The notes under the pieces are model-generated. The model saw nothing but the letters and a program-made list of their open reading frames with translations. It ran no database searches and had not been told where the DNA came from. Below are positions 60,586 to 64,000 of a stretch of 64,000 bases of DNA, piece after piece. The DNA is from Acridotheres tristis (lineage: Eukaryota; Chordata; Aves; Passeriformes; Sturnidae), in assembly GCA_037013685.1 (NCBI GenBank), contig CM072919.1, positions 47,070,616 through 47,134,615 of the forward strand, written 5' to 3'. Each line of letters begins with the position of its first letter. Within the stretch, counting starts at the first letter, position 1. The translations under genes were made by a program, and so were the position numbers.

Positions 60586-62943
60586 CTCTCAAAGTATGTT
60601 TAAAAGCCAGATAAGCAGCATTGTTTCTTGATACCACTCTTCATAGTTCAATATTGCAGAGAAACAGGAAGTGTGAGTCACAGGGAATTTCAGAATTCCA
60701 TGAAGTTCTTTTAGATACAAAGAAATGAAAGATGTGTAAGCTGGGCATTATTTATTACTACTGCAAGCTGAGAATCAGAATAGAAATAGAAGCACTCTGG
60801 TATGAAGGTGTGGAGAGCACATCACCATTTAGCTGCACAGTCTAGTGAAGTGCTAATGTTTTGGCCTCCAGATAACTATGAAACTGCAGTGCATTAATAT
60901 TTCTTTTTTGTTTCCAACCAGCTTCCCAGTATTCAGTGGAAGACACCTTCAGGTTAATTCTGTTTTCAGACTCTCAGCTGAAGGTTACAGTATTAATGCT
61001 TTGTAAATATTCTTAAACTGTCAAAAGTAAAATGTCTGGCCTTGAATAAAAGCGGAAATTTTGTTTTGGCTGGACTAATAACATAGTTTTACAAAGAAAA
61101 CAACAGATTTTTTTTTTCTCGGGTCCACAGTGTAAGCTCTGAGAGCTTTATGTACATTCATATCTATCCTCTTCTGTGAAATATGAAATTATTATCAACC
61201 CTATTGCACAGCTGAAGAACTAAACCTAAATGCATCACCCAGGCAACATAGGTCAGCATGGGAAATCAAATCTATCCTAGAACCTAAAACTGATCAGGTA
61301 GCATGTGACCTTCTGATTTTGGGAACCCCACGAGATGCTGCTATACTTCCAGGCCAAAGAAAACAGTAACTTCATGATGCTCCAAAGTGCAAGTAAGGAG
61401 AGTTTTTGGGAGAAGGAATGCTGAGGATGTGGTGAAACGATCTATAGTGTTCTATCTCTGGAAGCTTACTAATTTTTAGCAGCCATCTCAGATTTACACA
61501 TAGCCAAGGTACCAATTCTGTCATATTGGACATTGTTGAGTACCAGGCTTTTTATGCTCTTGATCAGAAATGTTAAAATGATGGCATAAACATTCCAGCT
61601 GCCTTCTATTCACTTTAAATCTGAAGTTTTTTCTGCTCCTGGAAGATGACACTTTAAAGCACCTGCTTAGAGGAGCTGCAGAAACTGATCTGCTGCCTTA
61701 GCAGCACTCTTCCCTGTTCCCCACAGAGGAGCTGGGTACAACATTCCATCCGAAGATCACTGTAGGATTGATGAAGCTGATGCATCTGCAGCTTCCTCTA
61801 GACATGACCACTGATGTGTGGGGATGTCTATCATCATACTGTATCTTTTCCTCATGGTTCAAAAGGCCACCTTTTGCGAGAGGCCACCTTTTTTCTCAAG
61901 CTGAAGATTTAAATTATCCTTGCAAGGTTTTCCATTTATGACTATTTCTCTCTTTGTGCAGTATTTGTTCTAGGAGCATCTGTGATTATGTTTCACTTCC
62001 AGGCAAAAATCAGAGAAATTCCAGGAATATGCATCCGTTATCTAGAAGAACAGAAAATAAATAAAATTCCCCCCTCTTTTTCTTACTCTGCTTTTCCCTT
62101 ATGATTTTGGAAGCATTCATTTCCAGTAGCACATGAAAATTCAGCAATAAGAAAGGATAGTTCAGGTGAAACTTCCTACTAGCAGTTTGAACTTCCTTTC
62201 TTCCTCTTCTAAAGCTAAGAAGGCCTTGCTCATCATGCAACCCCATACCTGGGCTGAAGCTTCAGGCATATGACACCTCTTACATTCCTACCCAGGGTCT
62301 TCTGGGCTCTTCCTACTGTGATCTGTGGAAGCTCCAGGCAAGTGCAGATATTAAATGTTTGACTGGGATTGCCCAGTTAGATTAAGTGCTCCAATTTTTG
62401 CTCCATGTTTTAGTTGTATTGAAGATCAAATCACTCAACAGATCTCAACATAAGTCAAGAAAATTTAACTGCATACTGCACTCAGTACTACTTGCAGAAC
62501 TGGCAGAGGATTATCTAGCTTATCAGTTGCAAAGGGTCACAGATGAGTCTTCTCAAGCTTTCACTGCTTCTGAATAATAAATACAAATACTTGAGGAACT
62601 TTACAAACAAAACCTATGATGGCAACTGGGCTAAGCAAAAACTCAATGGGCTCTTCAAGAAACCAAATTTTATATACAGGCACTTCAAATGCATGTTAAA
62701 TGTTTGAAACTTCACCAGGGGATTTGTGGAATTCTTATGCAGCCAGCTTGGTGCAATTATGCAGGTTGTATATTGTCACATTGACCATTAGATGCCTCGG
62801 TACCCCTCAAATACTTCAGCCAGCCAGCCATTATAGCTGTAACTGTCACACAGAGTCATAATGCATATAGCATATACCAGCGAACTTTTACAGTGCTATG
62901 ATTTTACTACTTCCAGCAGAAACAAAGGACGTTCTACATCTCT
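60586..62943. other. Non-coding DNA
   Basis: AT-rich and unique-looking. Open frames are at most about 80 codons. No feature is recognised. Confidence 0.5.
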
Positions 62944-63046
62944 AAAACAAAAAACAAACAAACAAAAAAAACCCCCAAACAACAACAACAACAAAACAAC
63001 AACAACAAAAAACCCAAACAAACAAACAAACAACAACAACAACAAA
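62944..63046. repeat. A/C-rich tract with (AAC)n and (AAAC)n
   Basis: AAAC, AAC and CCCCC words fill about 100 bp with almost no G or T. The open frame through it is an N/K/Q/T artefact. Confidence 0.9.
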
Positions 63047-63440
63047 TTCGGGAAAACTGCACCCCCAGCTTATATATTCAAGGCTTAACCAGACATGACA
63101 CTGAGCAGCATTATCTAGTCATATCTCCTCGGAGAATGAGGTTGAATTAGACTCTACACATCTAAATTTTTCCTTGGTTCCATGAAAATTTGTTTCACCA
63201 ACTAACATGAAAATAAATGACACACAAACTATTACTAGGTACTCAATATTTAAGAATCTTGCTATCATTTAACCATCAGAGTGTTTTGGGATACCATGGT
63301 CTGCTCTACATATAGATAAATGGTACAGAAATATATACAATTTATTAGTCTTGGATATAACATTCTCTGAGGTTCTACATTATAATAGTCAAACTGAAAA
63401 CCAGCGTCAGACCAGGGGACAGTGAGACAGATGGAACACG
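63047..63440. other. Non-coding DNA
   Basis: AT-rich spacer before the terminal CR1 fragment. Nothing recognised. Confidence 0.5.
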
Positions 63441-63444
63441 GACT

Positions 63445-64000
63445 GAAGGGCTGGGTTCAGACAGCTGTGTTCAGTGGCACAGTGATCACACATGAATGGT
63501 GTATACCAGGGACCACTGGTAATGGGTCTAGTCTTGCTCAACTTGTTCATCTTCATTAAAGTAGGGCTGGAAGAGGGTCATGAACACAGCTAGAGGACTG
63601 GAGCATGTCTTCTATGAGGAAAGGCTGAGAGAGTTTGGATTGTTCAGCTTGGAGAAGGCTCTAGAGAGATCTAATTGCAGCCTTTCCACATAAAAAGAGG
63701 CTTACAGGTAGGATGGAGAGAGACTTTTTAAAAAGGCCTCGAGAGACAAGACAAGAGGAGGTGCAAGTGGTTTAAACTGAAACAGGAAAATTCAAATTGG
63801 ACATAAGTAAATGTTTTAGAAGGAGGAGGGTGAGACACTGGGAGCAGATTGCCCAGAATACTTTCCTCATCACTGAAAATATTCAAACTCACGTTGCACA
63901 GGGCTCTCAGCAACTTGATCTAGTGTAAGGCATCCATGCCCATGGCAAGGTGGGGGCTTGGAACTAGGCAATCTCCAAAGTGTCCTTCAAACCCAAACCA
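63445..64000 (+). mobile_element. CR1 LINE fragment running off the right edge
   Basis: The sequence follows the CR1 3' half. It starts with a degraded stretch (CAACTTGTTCATCTTCATTA), then, after an internal deletion, GACTGGAGCATGTCTTCTATGAGGAAAGGC-type sequence. The CR1 3' end region follows, with GATCTAGTGTAAGG and CATGCCCATGGCAAGG, and then TCCTTCAAACCCAAACCA at the window boundary. The usual terminal octamers would begin immediately beyond 64,000. Confidence 0.88.

Noticed and set aside
60171..60614. 147-codon frame ending in L-V repeats
   Set aside because: Extended by the (TTAGTA)n microsatellite; no domain, no promoter or splice context.
1..64000. tRNA, rRNA or snRNA genes
   Set aside because: No internal promoter boxes, cloverleaf-like arms or known RNA sequence could be recognised by eye; a covariance-model scan would be decisive.

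Overview
The window reads as AT-rich, gene-poor vertebrate nuclear DNA from a bird, most likely a neoavian/passerine species. The evidence is several CR1 LINE fragments whose 3' pieces are of avian type, solo LTRs of bird endogenous-retrovirus families, recurrent T/G-rich low-complexity tracts of the kind common in songbird assemblies, and no mammalian SINEs. Nothing prokaryotic is present: no operons and no ribosome-binding-site-led ORFs.

Only one protein-coding segment can be supported. It is a first coding exon on the minus strand (14,633-14,707) inside a CpG island (about 14,205-15,070). It encodes a 25-codon signal-peptide-like N-terminus and ends at a perfect-phase CAG|GTAAGG splice donor. 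The rest of that gene would lie leftward. Either positions 1-14,632 are its first intron, or small exons lie there that I cannot recognise. DNA to the right of about 15,070 is upstream or intergenic.

Layout. 1-14,200 is presumed intron with simple repeats and one CR1 fragment (about 10,900-11,462). 14,205-15,340 is the CpG island, the exon and a promoter-side minisatellite. 15,340-26,160 is non-coding, with a CR1 fragment (19,806-20,213), a 254-bp uninterrupted polypurine tract (21,056-21,309) and an (ATCT)n array. 26,165-31,308 is a purine-rich satellite domain: a (GGAATA)n array, then about 4.6 kb of degenerate GGAAGGATTCCA-type tandem repeat. 31,310-44,140 is non-coding and featureless to my eye. 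44,145-57,220 is a transposable-element hub: two same-family solo LTRs in opposite orientation (44,145-44,864 minus; 53,993-55,058 plus), a different-family LTR (about 51,536-52,547), a head-to-head CR1 pair (48,785-49,885) and a CR1 polymerase relic with an internal (TGGA)n expansion (about 56,350-57,220). 57,220-64,000 is non-coding, with a (TTAGTA)n array, an A/C tract and a CR1 fragment running off the right edge.

The most striking object is the 26.7-31.3 kb satellite. Its basic unit carries ATTCC and, in most units, the palindrome TTCCAGGAA, which is a perfect STAT-type (GAS) half-site pair. All six reading frames of the unit are stop-free, so the array produces very long but almost certainly meaningless ORFs on both strands.
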